Of a stretch of DNA of 34,867 bases, positions 23,286 to 29,627 are shown one piece after another. This stretch comes from Candidatus Brennerbacteria bacterium RIFOXYC1_FULL_41_11. GTDB lineage: Bacteria; Patescibacteriota; Minisyncoccia; UBA6257; Brennerbacteraceae. The stretch is from assembly GCA_001817215.1 (NCBI GenBank), contig MHHX01000003.1:1-34867 (forward strand), given 5' to 3'. Made by a program: the position numbers and the translations under genes. Every line of letters begins with the position of its first letter. The stretch's first letter is position 1. The notes under the pieces were generated by a model that had not been told where the DNA came from, ran no database searches, and worked only from the letters and a program-made list of their open reading frames with translations.

Positions 23286-23606
23286 TTTCTGCGACTTTTT
23301 AAGTATAGCAAAAGATATGAAAAAAAACAAGAATAAAAAAGGGTCCTGATGATAATCAGGACCCTCGAACTGAATCCAGAACCCAAGGTCCTGGCTGGAA
23401 AGAAGGGTAACCCCACCCCTTGTTTGAACAATGGCGACCTGCCCATGTTGCATAAGCCACGCACCATCAGGGATATGAGCATCCTTTACGCAAACAACAG
23501 GCTTTCTGCCATAATGCTGCCCGCTTTTGATGTTCAAGCCCGATGCGCCAGCGGCCTCCAAAAAATCACGAGCGACACCAATGTCGTGAACAAAAAGATT
23601 AGGCAT
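23271..23606 (-). CDS. orphan small protein running through its own terminator
   Basis: Not recognised. The SD AAAGGAGG, 5 nt before the ATG, sets the start at 23606 (MPNLFVHDIGVARDFLEAAG). The promoter is TTGCGA (23653-23658), 16-nt spacer, extended -10 TGG TATGTT (23631-23636), overlapping the previous terminator. About 80 residues look like a normal folded protein (NIKSGQHYGRKPVVCVKDAH, GVTLLSSQDLGFWIQFEG). The frame then passes through the terminator hairpin and reaches a stop only at 23271, within the L10 leader. The last 30 residues are T-tract-derived (FLFLFFFISF). The transcript may be non-stop, or a frameshift may hide a stop at the hairpin. Confidence 0.6.
   Translation of the reverse strand: MPNLFVHDIGVARDFLEAAGASGLNIKSGQHYGRKPVVCVKDAHIPDGAWLMQHGQVAIVQTRGGVTLLSSQDLGFWIQFEGPDYHQDPFLFLFFFISFAILKKSQKTGSF
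23302..23330 (-). promoter_or_regulatory. promoter of the rplJ-rplL operon
   Basis: Minus strand: TTGTTT (23325-23330), 17-nt spacer, and an extended -10 TGC TATACT (23302-23307). Confidence 0.65.
23341..23364 (-). terminator. terminator hairpin inside the open frame of orphan gene 23271-23606
   Basis: GGGTCCTGAT and ATCAGGACCC form a perfect 10-bp stem with a 4-nt loop, followed on the minus strand by TTTTTT. The gene upstream has no stop codon before this point. Confidence 0.8.
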
Positions 23607-23646
23607 GGAAGCCTCCTTTCTATAATTTATAACATACCACAAAAAC

Positions 23647-23679
23647 AAAATGTCGCAACCTTACGGTTGCGACATTTTT
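23647..23679 (-). terminator. terminator of the 330-aa orphan gene
   Basis: AAAATGTCGCAACC and GGTTGCGACATTTT form a perfect 14-bp stem with a 4-nt loop, followed on the minus strand by GTTTTTG. It also contains the -35 box of the next orphan gene. Confidence 0.85.
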
Positions 23680-23696
23680 ATTATTACAGATTACTC

Positions 23697-24689
23697 TTAC
23701 CTAGGCGGTGAGTTGAACTCTCCTGGCTCGAACTCAGCCTCACTGCAAGAGTTGTAAATCTTGACCCTCCAACCTCTGTTTGCAAGATCCGGAGGGATTT
23801 TTGGCAAAGCGTTCTTATATTTCCCATCAAAAGCGCCACCGAAATTTCCGGGCATGCCGTTGTAAACATACGCCCAGATCATCACGCCGATATCCTGGTA
23901 ATCACGTGTCAGGGTGTGAATCCACCACCAGACGCGACGAACAACTCCATTGGCGTCAACGTACGCCCCGCAAACAGGAGGTTCGCCATCCCACCCACCA
24001 TTACTGGAACCGCCCGCTGCCACATTGGCCTTGGCCCTGGCAAAACGGTCAATCAAGGCGTTCGTCGCTAGGTTAGCGAAGGTTCCTGAAACATATGGGC
24101 TGTGCTCATCCGAAGAGTGGACTCGGTGAGGTTTCATGGCTTGAGCTTCAATGGACTGACGCGCCAGATCATTGTAATAGGCTAGTTTGGGATCATCGGG
24201 CATTGATGATGTCAGAACACACAAAATCAAGAGCCCAGTCAGTGGCGCGCCGATAATAATAACCGGCGACAACGTAATACCAGCTGCCACAGCTGTTGTT
24301 TCCGCAGCAGCCAATCCTGTCGCCTCAACCACCACAACGGTCTCTGCCGCAAACAACGACTCAGCCAAACCAATCGCTCCAACTGACGGCACGAAAGACC
24401 ACATCTCGTCCCCATCTTCAGTCACGAAATAGGAGTAGATGGTTTTTGAGGCATTCGTGGGCCAGTAATCTACTGACGGCGCTGGTGTACCCTCAGTACC
24501 TGGAGCAAAACTCCACTGCGAAGTGCTTAGATCAGCCGAATTGCCAGTAACGGCTGGCCAGTGAATCTGTTGCCAGTAATTCCCATACATCAAGGCAAGG
24601 CAGATGAACACACTGCCATCGGAACTCTCAGAAACCATCGAAGTTTCAGAGCACGGCTGGTCTTGCGCCACGGCATTTTTCATCTCCAT
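23697..24689 (-). CDS. large orphan protein with one hydrophobic segment, 330 aa
   Basis: Not recognised. Residues 1-125 are polar and aromatic (YGNYWQQIHWPAVTGNSADL, WSFAPGTEGTPAPSVDYWP). A long hydrophobic stretch follows at about 110-165, ending in SPVIIIGAPLTGLLILCVLT. The C-terminal 165 residues are soluble and rich in Trp, Gly and Asn (NGGWDGEPPVCGAYVDANG, RRVWWWIHTLTRDYQD). It is markedly richer in G+C than its neighbours, suggesting transfer. The start is uncertain: GGAG lies between two in-frame ATGs and best fits an out-of-frame ATG at 24676. A later in-frame ATG at 24590 is another candidate. Confidence 0.6.
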   Translation of the reverse strand: MEMKNAVAQDQPCSETSMVSESSDGSVFICLALMYGNYWQQIHWPAVTGNSADLSTSQWSFAPGTEGTPAPSVDYWPTNASKTIYSYFVTEDGDEMWSFVPSVGAIGLAESLFAAETVVVVEATGLAAAETTAVAAGITLSPVIIIGAPLTGLLILCVLTSSMPDDPKLAYYNDLARQSIEAQAMKPHRVHSSDEHSPYVSGTFANLATNALIDRFARAKANVAAGGSSNGGWDGEPPVCGAYVDANGVVRRVWWWIHTLTRDYQDIGVMIWAYVYNGMPGNFGGAFDGKYKNALPKIPPDLANRGWRVKIYNSCSEAEFEPGEFNSPPR

Positions 24690-24783
24690 TCAAATCTAAG
24701 ACCCGCGGGTTCCAATGACCACAGAAAGACACGGTGACACAAAGATTATCCTTATCTTGAACAATAACTTAAAAATGTTATCC

Positions 24784-24789
24784 TATAAT
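24784..24789 (+). promoter_or_regulatory. -10 element of orphan gene 24847-25098
   Basis: A consensus TATAAT. A TTGAAC lies 21 nt upstream (24757-24762), too far for a normal -35. The leader is about 50 nt. Confidence 0.4.
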
Positions 24790-24846
24790 CCTCGTACGGT
24801 TCAAGGCTTTTAAAAAGCCAAATAAATAACTGTGCAGGAGGCACTA

Positions 24847-25098
24847 ATGTTGATCGTAGTATACGGAAGTAAGAAATTCTCTGTCCCCGATGAAGCAATG
24901 ATGATCCGAGAGGCGGTGATCGTCATCGACAACAGAACTGCAATCATCGCGAGAGATTGGCGAGACAATGTTACACAAGCAGTCAGGGAGATCCCCCATC
25001 TGCCACGCCACATCCAGCACACAGAGGGGCTCAAGGATTACTTGATCGAAAAAAAGTTCTGCGCCGCCAGCTCAATTTTCATCGGCAACGTAATGTAG
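24847..25098 (+). CDS. orphan small protein, 83 aa
   Basis: Not recognised. The SD GCAGGAGGCACTA, almost identical to that of the gene at 10638, sets the start at ATG 24847 (MLIVVYGSKKFSVPDEAMMI). The earlier in-frame ATG at 24832 precedes the SD. The N-terminal half alternates beta-like segments (LIVVYGSKKF, AVIVIDNRTAIIAR), and the second half is helical and basic (NVTQAVREIPHLPRHIQHTE). No signal peptide. It is a monocistronic cassette with a strong terminator 2 nt after the stop. Confidence 0.75.
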   Translation: MLIVVYGSKKFSVPDEAMMIREAVIVIDNRTAIIARDWRDNVTQAVREIPHLPRHIQHTEGLKDYLIEKKFCAASSIFIGNVM

Positions 25099-25100
25099 CC

Positions 25101-25137
25101 AAAAAACACGACAGAACAAAGTCCTGTCGTGTTTTTT
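25101..25137 (+). terminator. terminator of orphan gene 24847-25098
   Basis: AAAAAACACGACAG and CTGTCGTGTTTTTT form a perfect 14-bp stem with a 9-nt loop and a T-run. Confidence 0.9.
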
Positions 25138-25158
25138 ATTGAATCAGACAATAACATG

Positions 25159-25229
25159 AGCCTCTTGTCAGAATCGAACTGACATCAGCGGTTTACGATA
25201 CCGTCGCTCTACCATTGAGCTAAAGAGGC
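25159..25229 (-). tRNA. tRNA-Thr(CGU)
   Basis: Minus strand: acceptor GCCTCTT/AAGAGGC, D stem GCTC/GAGC, anticodon stem with CGGT/ACCG and loop ATCGTAA (anticodon CGT), T arm GTCAG-TTCGATT-CTGAC. The outer anticodon pair is A-C. Discriminator U, no CCA encoded. It stands alone between two plus-strand orphan genes. Confidence 0.93.
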
Positions 25230-25279
25230 ATTAAAAGATCTTAAAATAATTTGAAGAAAATTGCTAGATACATACAAAA

Positions 25280-25308
25280 TTGAAAAAATACGAAAAGTGT
25301 TTTAAGAT
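25280..25308 (+). promoter_or_regulatory. promoter of orphan gene 25329-25610
   Basis: TTGAAA (25280-25285), 17-nt spacer, TAAGAT (25303-25308). The leader to the ATG is only about 15 nt and holds the SD. Confidence 0.6.
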
Positions 25309-25328
25309 AAAAACAAAGGAGATGAACT

Positions 25329-25610
25329 ATGCTGCTACAAGCAAAGAACGAGGAAAGCGGAGTTCAACTGATCTTTTCAATGAACACCATTGGAGAAGCC
25401 AGGCTGAATATCTGGTTTACAAAAGATAGCAACCGGCATTCCTGCAAAGACACAAAATTTGCAGCATTGGACAAAATCGGAGCTACCCAGTGGCTAAATA
25501 ATGGGCAAATAAAAAACTGGGTCAAGGGAGAAGCTGGTGGTATCGGCGTCCAGCTTCTGGAAATGATCTACAAAGAAGCAAGCGAAGAAGCCATGAGCAT
25601 AAAAACATAA
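25329..25610 (+). CDS. orphan small protein, 93 aa
   Basis: Not recognised. AAAGGAG lies 7 nt before the ATG at 25329. The protein starts with a beta-rich half (GVQLIFSMNTIGEARLNIWF) and continues with polar and helical segments (FAALDKIGATQWLNNGQIKN, VQLLEMIYKEASEEAMSIKT). No signal peptide or membrane helix is seen. It is a single cassette with its own promoter, and a terminator that also serves the convergent tgt gene. It resembles the other orphans only in architecture and size. Confidence 0.75.
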   Translation: MLLQAKNEESGVQLIFSMNTIGEARLNIWFTKDSNRHSCKDTKFAALDKIGATQWLNNGQIKNWVKGEAGGIGVQLLEMIYKEASEEAMSIKT

Positions 25611-25614
25611 AGAC

Positions 25615-25648
25615 AAGAACGAGCGGAAACAATCTGCTCGTTCTTTAT
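25615..25648. terminator. bidirectional terminator, orphan gene / tgt
   Basis: AAGAACGAGC and GCTCGTTCTT form a 10-bp stem with an 11-nt loop and a short T-rich tail. It overlaps the tgt stop codon on the other strand. Confidence 0.75.
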
Positions 25649-26754
25649 TTAACTTCTTTTCGAAGTTGTCTGATTACCATGGCATAGATTCTCAAGTTAT
25701 GAATAGTCGCCAACCTCATGGCCAATGGCTCGTTGAGTTTGAAAAGATGATTCAGATAAGCTCGAGAATAATTTTTGCAGACGAGACAATCACAGTATTT
25801 TGAGATTGGCTTGTTTTCTTTTTGGTGTTTTTGCTTATTGATGTACAAATATCTAAAAAAAGATTTTGGAACTCTCGCCCCTATTAAGTTTTTCAACGGT
25901 TTTTTGATCTCGTAAAGCCTTTGATGTCTGGCATCCCTCGTCGGCAACACGCAGTCATAAATTTGATAACCAGCTTTTGTAAAAACAATCAAATCTTCAA
26001 GCTTACCAATGCCAAGGCCGTACTTGTAATATTTATCAGGGATAATCTTTGCCAGCCACTTGATAAGATCAACTTGCAAGGGATTGCCAGCATTCGGCAC
26101 CCAACCGCCCATACCATAGCCATCAAAACCAATCTTCAATAGTTCGCTCAGACAAAACTCTCTCAGATCCTTGTTGTCACCTCCCTGAACAACACCGAAC
26201 AATAAAGGTCGCTTGATAATTGGTAAATGACGGAGGGAAATTTGTTTTTCAAACTCAATTTCGCATCGGCGAGCCCAAGAAATTGTCCGTTCAACTGAAG
26301 TTTTATTCTGTTTTTCCGAAATATTTGACGACGGGCAATCATCAAGACATATCATAATATCTGAACCAATCTCAAACTGCATCTGGATGCTTTTTTCTGG
26401 AGTCAGCAAATTCTTGACTGGTTTTTTCAAACCGCCTGTATAAAAAATAGCTCCGTCGTCAATTACACGACCTCCTTTTTTCTTACCCCGAGCATAGATC
26501 AGAGAAAATACCTGAAACCCGCCAGAATCAGAAATAATCAATCCGGGAAAATCCATGAACTTCCTGACACCGCCAAACTTTTTCAAAACCGCTTTGCCAG
26601 GATCATGAATCAAATGAAGCGTATTAACGCAAACGCCGTCAATGCCAACGTTAATCAGGTCTTTAGTGTCAACGGAACGCACAACAGCCCGCGTGGCATC
26701 CGGACAAAAAATCGGCAGTTTGTATTTTTTGTTTTTGACTTTTAGATACTTCAT
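25645..26754 (-). CDS. tgt: tRNA-guanine transglycosylase
   Basis: A 369-aa TIM-barrel enzyme that exchanges guanine-34 of GUN-anticodon tRNAs for a 7-deazaguanine. SDSGGFQVFSL holds the base-recognising Asp76, and YDCVLPTRDARH holds the nucleophile Asp267. GVVQGGDNKDLRE (187-199) binds the base. The zinc site is complete: Cys321, Cys323, Cys326 and His352. The N-terminus (CPDATRAVVRSVDT) is less typical than the usual TPVFMPVGT. No queuosine-synthesis genes are in the window, so precursor salvage is possible. It starts inside the last codons of the glycosylase gene (4-nt overlap). Confidence 0.93.
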   Translation of the reverse strand: MKYLKVKNKKYKLPIFCPDATRAVVRSVDTKDLINVGIDGVCVNTLHLIHDPGKAVLKKFGGVRKFMDFPGLIISDSGGFQVFSLIYARGKKKGGRVIDDGAIFYTGGLKKPVKNLLTPEKSIQMQFEIGSDIMICLDDCPSSNISEKQNKTSVERTISWARRCEIEFEKQISLRHLPIIKRPLLFGVVQGGDNKDLREFCLSELLKIGFDGYGMGGWVPNAGNPLQVDLIKWLAKIIPDKYYKYGLGIGKLEDLIVFTKAGYQIYDCVLPTRDARHQRLYEIKKPLKNLIGARVPKSFFRYLYINKQKHQKENKPISKYCDCLVCKNYSRAYLNHLFKLNEPLAMRLATIHNLRIYAMVIRQLRKEVK

Positions 26755-27752
26755 GCACGAATCTCTTTACGCAACCAATCAATCTGTTGTTCCTTGTGCT
26801 GCCACCACAAATCTTCCCAAAAATAATGCACAGCCAGATGTTTATACTTTCCGTATTTATTGATAAATCGCAAAAGTTTATCAACTGAAACCGGATTTGT
26901 TGTCTCTTTGCCAAACCACAGCTTAGAATAAATTTTCTGCTCCCACGGCGAGATGTGATCAAACACATCCCAACGGTGAAAAACGTCAAATAAAATATAC
27001 CAAACAGTAGCTGGACCGACTCCGTAAAGCGCAAGTAATTCTCGGCGTTGAGTTTCACAAGGTTGCTCGCGCAATTCAAACTCATTTATCAATTTCTTTC
27101 CGAAATAATCATCAATTTTCTTGATTGATTTTGCCCGATAGCCAAGTTTCAATTTCCGCAGTTTTAATTCTGAAACATTTTTTAATCCGCCGGGCGGCCA
27201 AAAACACCAGAGCTCTTTCCTGCCAAACTTAACCTGCGTACCGAAATTTTCCAATAATGTTCTGAACATATTAATTGACCGCCTGACAGACGCGTTCTGC
27301 AGGACAATGCCAACAATCAAATACTCGTAAAGAGAGCTCGGCTGGCCGGGCCGCATTCCGCGCATTCTTTTTATGACCGGACCGAGTTTTCTGTCTTTGC
27401 CGAAAAGTCTATAAAACTCTTTCAAATCTAAATTAAAATTGTAAAAATAAGAAACTTCTCCTATCAAGTCATTGAAGAATCTATTCTTAAATTCTTGAGA
27501 ATTTAAGAATAGATTAGGCGATGTATAGATGCCAATTTTAACCAATGGTTTATTAACACTGCCACTGTTTTCTATTTTCAGACCAAGCGGCACGCCTCGC
27601 CACCGCCATGTTTGCCAACGGATTCCTGGCTGCCAGATGTTGTCTCCGGAAGTAAAATGATCAGGCTTGTGAATTGTTTTATCGAAACTAAACGGCGCTG
27701 TTGGCTTCAAAAAAAATGTTTTCCGCAGCTTCAGTTTAATCGTCTTGCTCAT
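26751..27752 (-). CDS. HhH-GPD DNA glycosylase (OGG1/AlkA-like)
   Basis: A 333-aa base-excision repair glycosylase. The helix-hairpin-helix is LLALYGVGPATVWYIL near residues 239-254, followed by RWDVFDHISPWEQ with the candidate catalytic Asp265. The position of the OGG1 lysine is occupied by Ala/Thr, so a monofunctional glycosylase without lyase activity is more likely. The N-terminal half has an RWRGVPLGLK block typical of AlkA/OGG1 domains. ATG 27752, 5 nt after the deaminase stop, is preferred to TTG 27773. A long inverted repeat lies within residues 81-93. The damaged base is not predictable. Confidence 0.8.
   Translation of the reverse strand: MSKTIKLKLRKTFFLKPTAPFSFDKTIHKPDHFTSGDNIWQPGIRWQTWRWRGVPLGLKIENSGSVNKPLVKIGIYTSPNLFLNSQEFKNRFFNDLIGEVSYFYNFNLDLKEFYRLFGKDRKLGPVIKRMRGMRPGQPSSLYEYLIVGIVLQNASVRRSINMFRTLLENFGTQVKFGRKELWCFWPPGGLKNVSELKLRKLKLGYRAKSIKKIDDYFGKKLINEFELREQPCETQRRELLALYGVGPATVWYILFDVFHRWDVFDHISPWEQKIYSKLWFGKETTNPVSVDKLLRFINKYGKYKHLAVHYFWEDLWWQHKEQQIDWLRKEIRA
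27478..27515. repeat. 18-bp-arm inverted repeat inside the glycosylase gene
   Basis: AATCTATTCTTAAATTCT and AGAATTTAAGAATAGATT are exact reverse complements separated by TG. Read in frame on the minus strand it encodes NLFLNSQEFKNR, so the frame stays open. It may be an inserted palindromic element or a selected mRNA hairpin. Confidence 0.85.
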
Positions 27753-27757
27753 AAAAA

Positions 27758-28186
27758 TCACGCTGTCGGCCAAGGATGATCAATAATATCCAGCAACTTG
27801 AATCTTTCCAAAACCTCGCCTTTATTACTAACAATAATAATTTCAACATTCTGCTTTGAGCGGATATAGCTTTCCCAGAGAAGTTGTTTGCACATGTGGC
27901 ACGGATAAACCGGTTTGTCACCGCCGGCTGTTTCATTAGCTGTCGTGGCAATCACCACGATCTCATACTCGCCATGAGCCGCGGCATGCGCCAAAGCCGC
28001 TTGTTCGGCATGCAAAGTCAAAGAATGAGTATCCGAAGCGTATTGACCCGAAGAATAAATATTGCCATCTTTTGTCAAAACAGCAGAACCAACCCTGAAA
28101 TCTCCCGGTTGATTAGTGCCCGTAAAAGCATTTTTAACGCCTTCTTGCGCCGCTTGAATCAATTTTATTTCTTGTTCTTGCGTCAT
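27758..28186 (-). CDS. cytidine deaminase-like protein
   Basis: A 142-aa zinc deaminase of the CDA fold. The zinc and proton-shuttle motif is HAEQAALAHA (His59, Glu61), and the second motif is PCHMCKQLL (Cys95, Cys98). The first ligand is His, not Cys as in most short tetrameric cytidine deaminases, so dCMP- or other nucleoside-type deaminases are alternatives. It would deaminate a cytosine nucleoside to its uracil form for salvage. No SD. It lies 5 nt after the VOC gene. Confidence 0.8.
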   Translation of the reverse strand: MTQEQEIKLIQAAQEGVKNAFTGTNQPGDFRVGSAVLTKDGNIYSSGQYASDTHSLTLHAEQAALAHAAAHGEYEIVVIATTANETAGGDKPVYPCHMCKQLLWESYIRSKQNVEIIIVSNKGEVLERFKLLDIIDHPWPTA

Positions 28187-28191
28187 AATAT

Positions 28192-28560
28192 TTATTTTCC
28201 AGAGACTTCCCAGATATTGCCATCTGGATCTTTAAAATACGCCACTACTTGCCCCCAGGAAGTAGTTTTAGGGCCTTCAAACATCTCCACGCCCCTCTGT
28301 TTTAATTGTTTACACGATTCATTAACGTCTTCGACCTGAAAAGCCAGAACACAACCACCCGTCTGACCCATAAATCTTTCGGGAAACATACTCACGGCTT
28401 TATCTTTTTGAAAAATCGCCAACGATGTACCCTCCATTTTAAAATCGGTAAACCCATCGTCTTGAGAGTTTAATTCAAGACCAAGGATATCTTTATAAAA
28501 ACGCGTTGAGACTTCCAGATCTTTAACCAACAAACAAACAGCAAAAAGTTTTTCAAACAT
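28192..28560 (-). CDS. VOC/glyoxalase superfamily protein
   Basis: A 122-aa vicinal-oxygen-chelate protein. Two beta-alpha-beta-beta-beta modules are seen: LLVKDLEVSTRFYKDILGL with FTDFKMEGTSLAIFQ, and VLAFQVEDVNESCKQLKQRG with VAYFKDPDGNIWEVSG. The C-terminal DPDGNIWE supplies a metal-binding Glu. The first expected His is not obvious, so metal binding may be incomplete. Relatives include glyoxalase I and bleomycin-binding proteins. The substrate is unknown. ATG 28560 is chosen over the adjacent TTG. It is co-transcribed with its neighbours. Confidence 0.82.
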   Translation of the reverse strand: MFEKLFAVCLLVKDLEVSTRFYKDILGLELNSQDDGFTDFKMEGTSLAIFQKDKAVSMFPERFMGQTGGCVLAFQVEDVNESCKQLKQRGVEMFEGPKTTSWGQVVAYFKDPDGNIWEVSGK

Positions 28561-28572
28561 CAATTTTTTTAT

Positions 28573-29001
28573 TTAATTAAAACTCTCTTCTTGAATTAGC
28601 GGCGGATCAGATGAATAATCAGACATCCTCGTCCAAATTGGTTTGATCTTTATATAGCCAGTTTCGGGAATGCCTTTGAACTCCAGAGATTCTGGGTGGA
28701 AGTTAAAATACGTTTCTTCACATTTTTTAAACTCATCTCCAGACTCAACCAGAGTCGCCATGCCATGATACTGAATATTCAGTTCATCAAAACCCCAGCC
28801 AAAAACTAGCGCAACCTTAGGATTCTGCATCAGATTACTCCATTTCCGACTCGATTTATCCGTGCTGCAAATCACTGTCAAATCATCTAAAACAGCATAG
28901 CCCATAACCGCAGATGCTGGTTGATTGTCTAGGGAACTGGTCGCCAAAACGCAGAGCTTCGGTTCTCTTTTTTTTAAAAAATCCAAAAAATCTTGAGACA
29001 T
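28573..29001 (-). CDS. pyridoxamine 5'-phosphate oxidase-like FMN-binding protein
   Basis: A 142-aa split-barrel flavin-type protein. The N-terminal DFLKKREPKLCVLATSSLDN and PASAVMGYAVLDDLTVICST, then SSRKWSNLMQNPKVALVFGW, match the PPOX family core, which binds FMN or F420. The C-terminal YIKIKPIWTRMSDY is also typical. The short length argues against true PdxH; a general stress or reductase-type member is more likely. It is the first protein gene after tRNA-Gly, 17 nt downstream, without an SD. Confidence 0.82.
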   Translation of the reverse strand: MSQDFLDFLKKREPKLCVLATSSLDNQPASAVMGYAVLDDLTVICSTDKSSRKWSNLMQNPKVALVFGWGFDELNIQYHGMATLVESGDEFKKCEETYFNFHPESLEFKGIPETGYIKIKPIWTRMSDYSSDPPLIQEESFN

Positions 29002-29018
29002 ATTTTGTTTTTAATTTG

Positions 29019-29089
29019 AGCGGACGATGGGAATCGGACCCACGTCTCATGCTTGGGAAGCATGTATACTGCCATTGTACTACGCCCGC
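29019..29089 (-). tRNA. tRNA-Gly(CCC)
   Basis: Minus strand cloverleaf: acceptor GCGGGCG/CGTCCGC with one G-U, anticodon stem CATGC/GCATG with loop TTCCCAA (anticodon CCC), T arm GTGGG-TCCGATT-CCCAT. Discriminator U, no CCA encoded. It leads the PPOX-VOC-deaminase-glycosylase-tgt operon. Confidence 0.94.
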
Positions 29090-29153
29090 GCGAAAAAGTT
29101 GCTACCAAGCCGACGATTCTGCCGGCTCCCCCGACTTTCTCGTCGAAGCTATA

Positions 29154-29489
29154 CTAATCCCTCTTGAAAAATAACTTTATCTTCTCGAAAAAATTCGGTT
29201 CCGGAGGCGTACTCGGCATTGGCGACGGCGAAATAAAGATTACTAATTTTTCTCCCGGCTTAACGAAGTTTAATCTTTTTCTGACCTCAAACTCTTTAAA
29301 AACATCCAAAGACACCAAGTCCAGCACACTATCCAAAGCCTCATTGTCCCGAACCAAAGTGCGAGCTTCCATATCAAGCGCTTTCTGCCGCTTAACCAAA
29401 TCATTGTGTCTCAACCAAGCCGTAACCAAACCAGCCGCCAAAAACGGGGCTAACATTGCTAGAATCCAACCGAAAGTTCTCTGTCTCAA
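29154..29489 (-). CDS. ftsB: septum formation initiator, FtsB/DivIC-like
   Basis: A 111-aa bitopic membrane protein: a transmembrane helix at about residues 8-25 (WILAMLAPFLAAGLVTAWL), a short coiled coil at about 30-58 (LVKRQKALDMEARTLVRDNE), then the diagnostic EVRKRLNFVKPGEKLVIFI near residues 67-85, as in DivIC/FtsB. It has a Pro-rich C-terminus. It would link FtsL and FtsQ at the division site. The gene lies between lepA and the tRNA-Gly operon. The start and an SD are not well defined. Confidence 0.75.
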   Translation of the reverse strand: MRQRTFGWILAMLAPFLAAGLVTAWLRHNDLVKRQKALDMEARTLVRDNEALDSVLDLVSLDVFKEFEVRKRLNFVKPGEKLVIFISPSPMPSTPPEPNFFEKIKLFFKRD

Positions 29490-29499
29490 CTCGAATTAT

Positions 29500-29546
29500 A
29501 ATCCCGACGCTTCGGTCGGGATTCCGACTCCGAAGGACGTCGGAGT
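29500..29546. repeat. tandem GC-rich inverted repeats between lepA and ftsB
   Basis: AATCCCGAC/GTCGGGATT with loop GCTTCG (29500-29523), then ACTCCGA/TCGGAGT with a 6-nt loop (29527-29546). There is no T-run on either side, so a REP-like element or mRNA 3' stabiliser is more likely than a terminator. Confidence 0.6.
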
Positions 29547-29627
29547 TAATAATCATTAGATTAATAATACCACGACCAAAAATTGGAAAGCTCTGTGCCT
29601 TAGAGATTCTAAACTATTTCTTATCAA

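Noticed and set aside
24187-24550. Plus-strand open frames opposite the 330-aa gene
   Set aside because: They are Thr/Pro/Ala-rich shadows of a G+C-rich minus-strand gene and lack an SD. The minus gene has a terminator at its end.
25645-26754. DpdA-type DNA-modifying TGT paralogue
   Set aside because: The full zinc site and normal TGT motifs (DSGGFQ, DCVLPTR, CDCLVC) are present and no dpd or phage genes are nearby.
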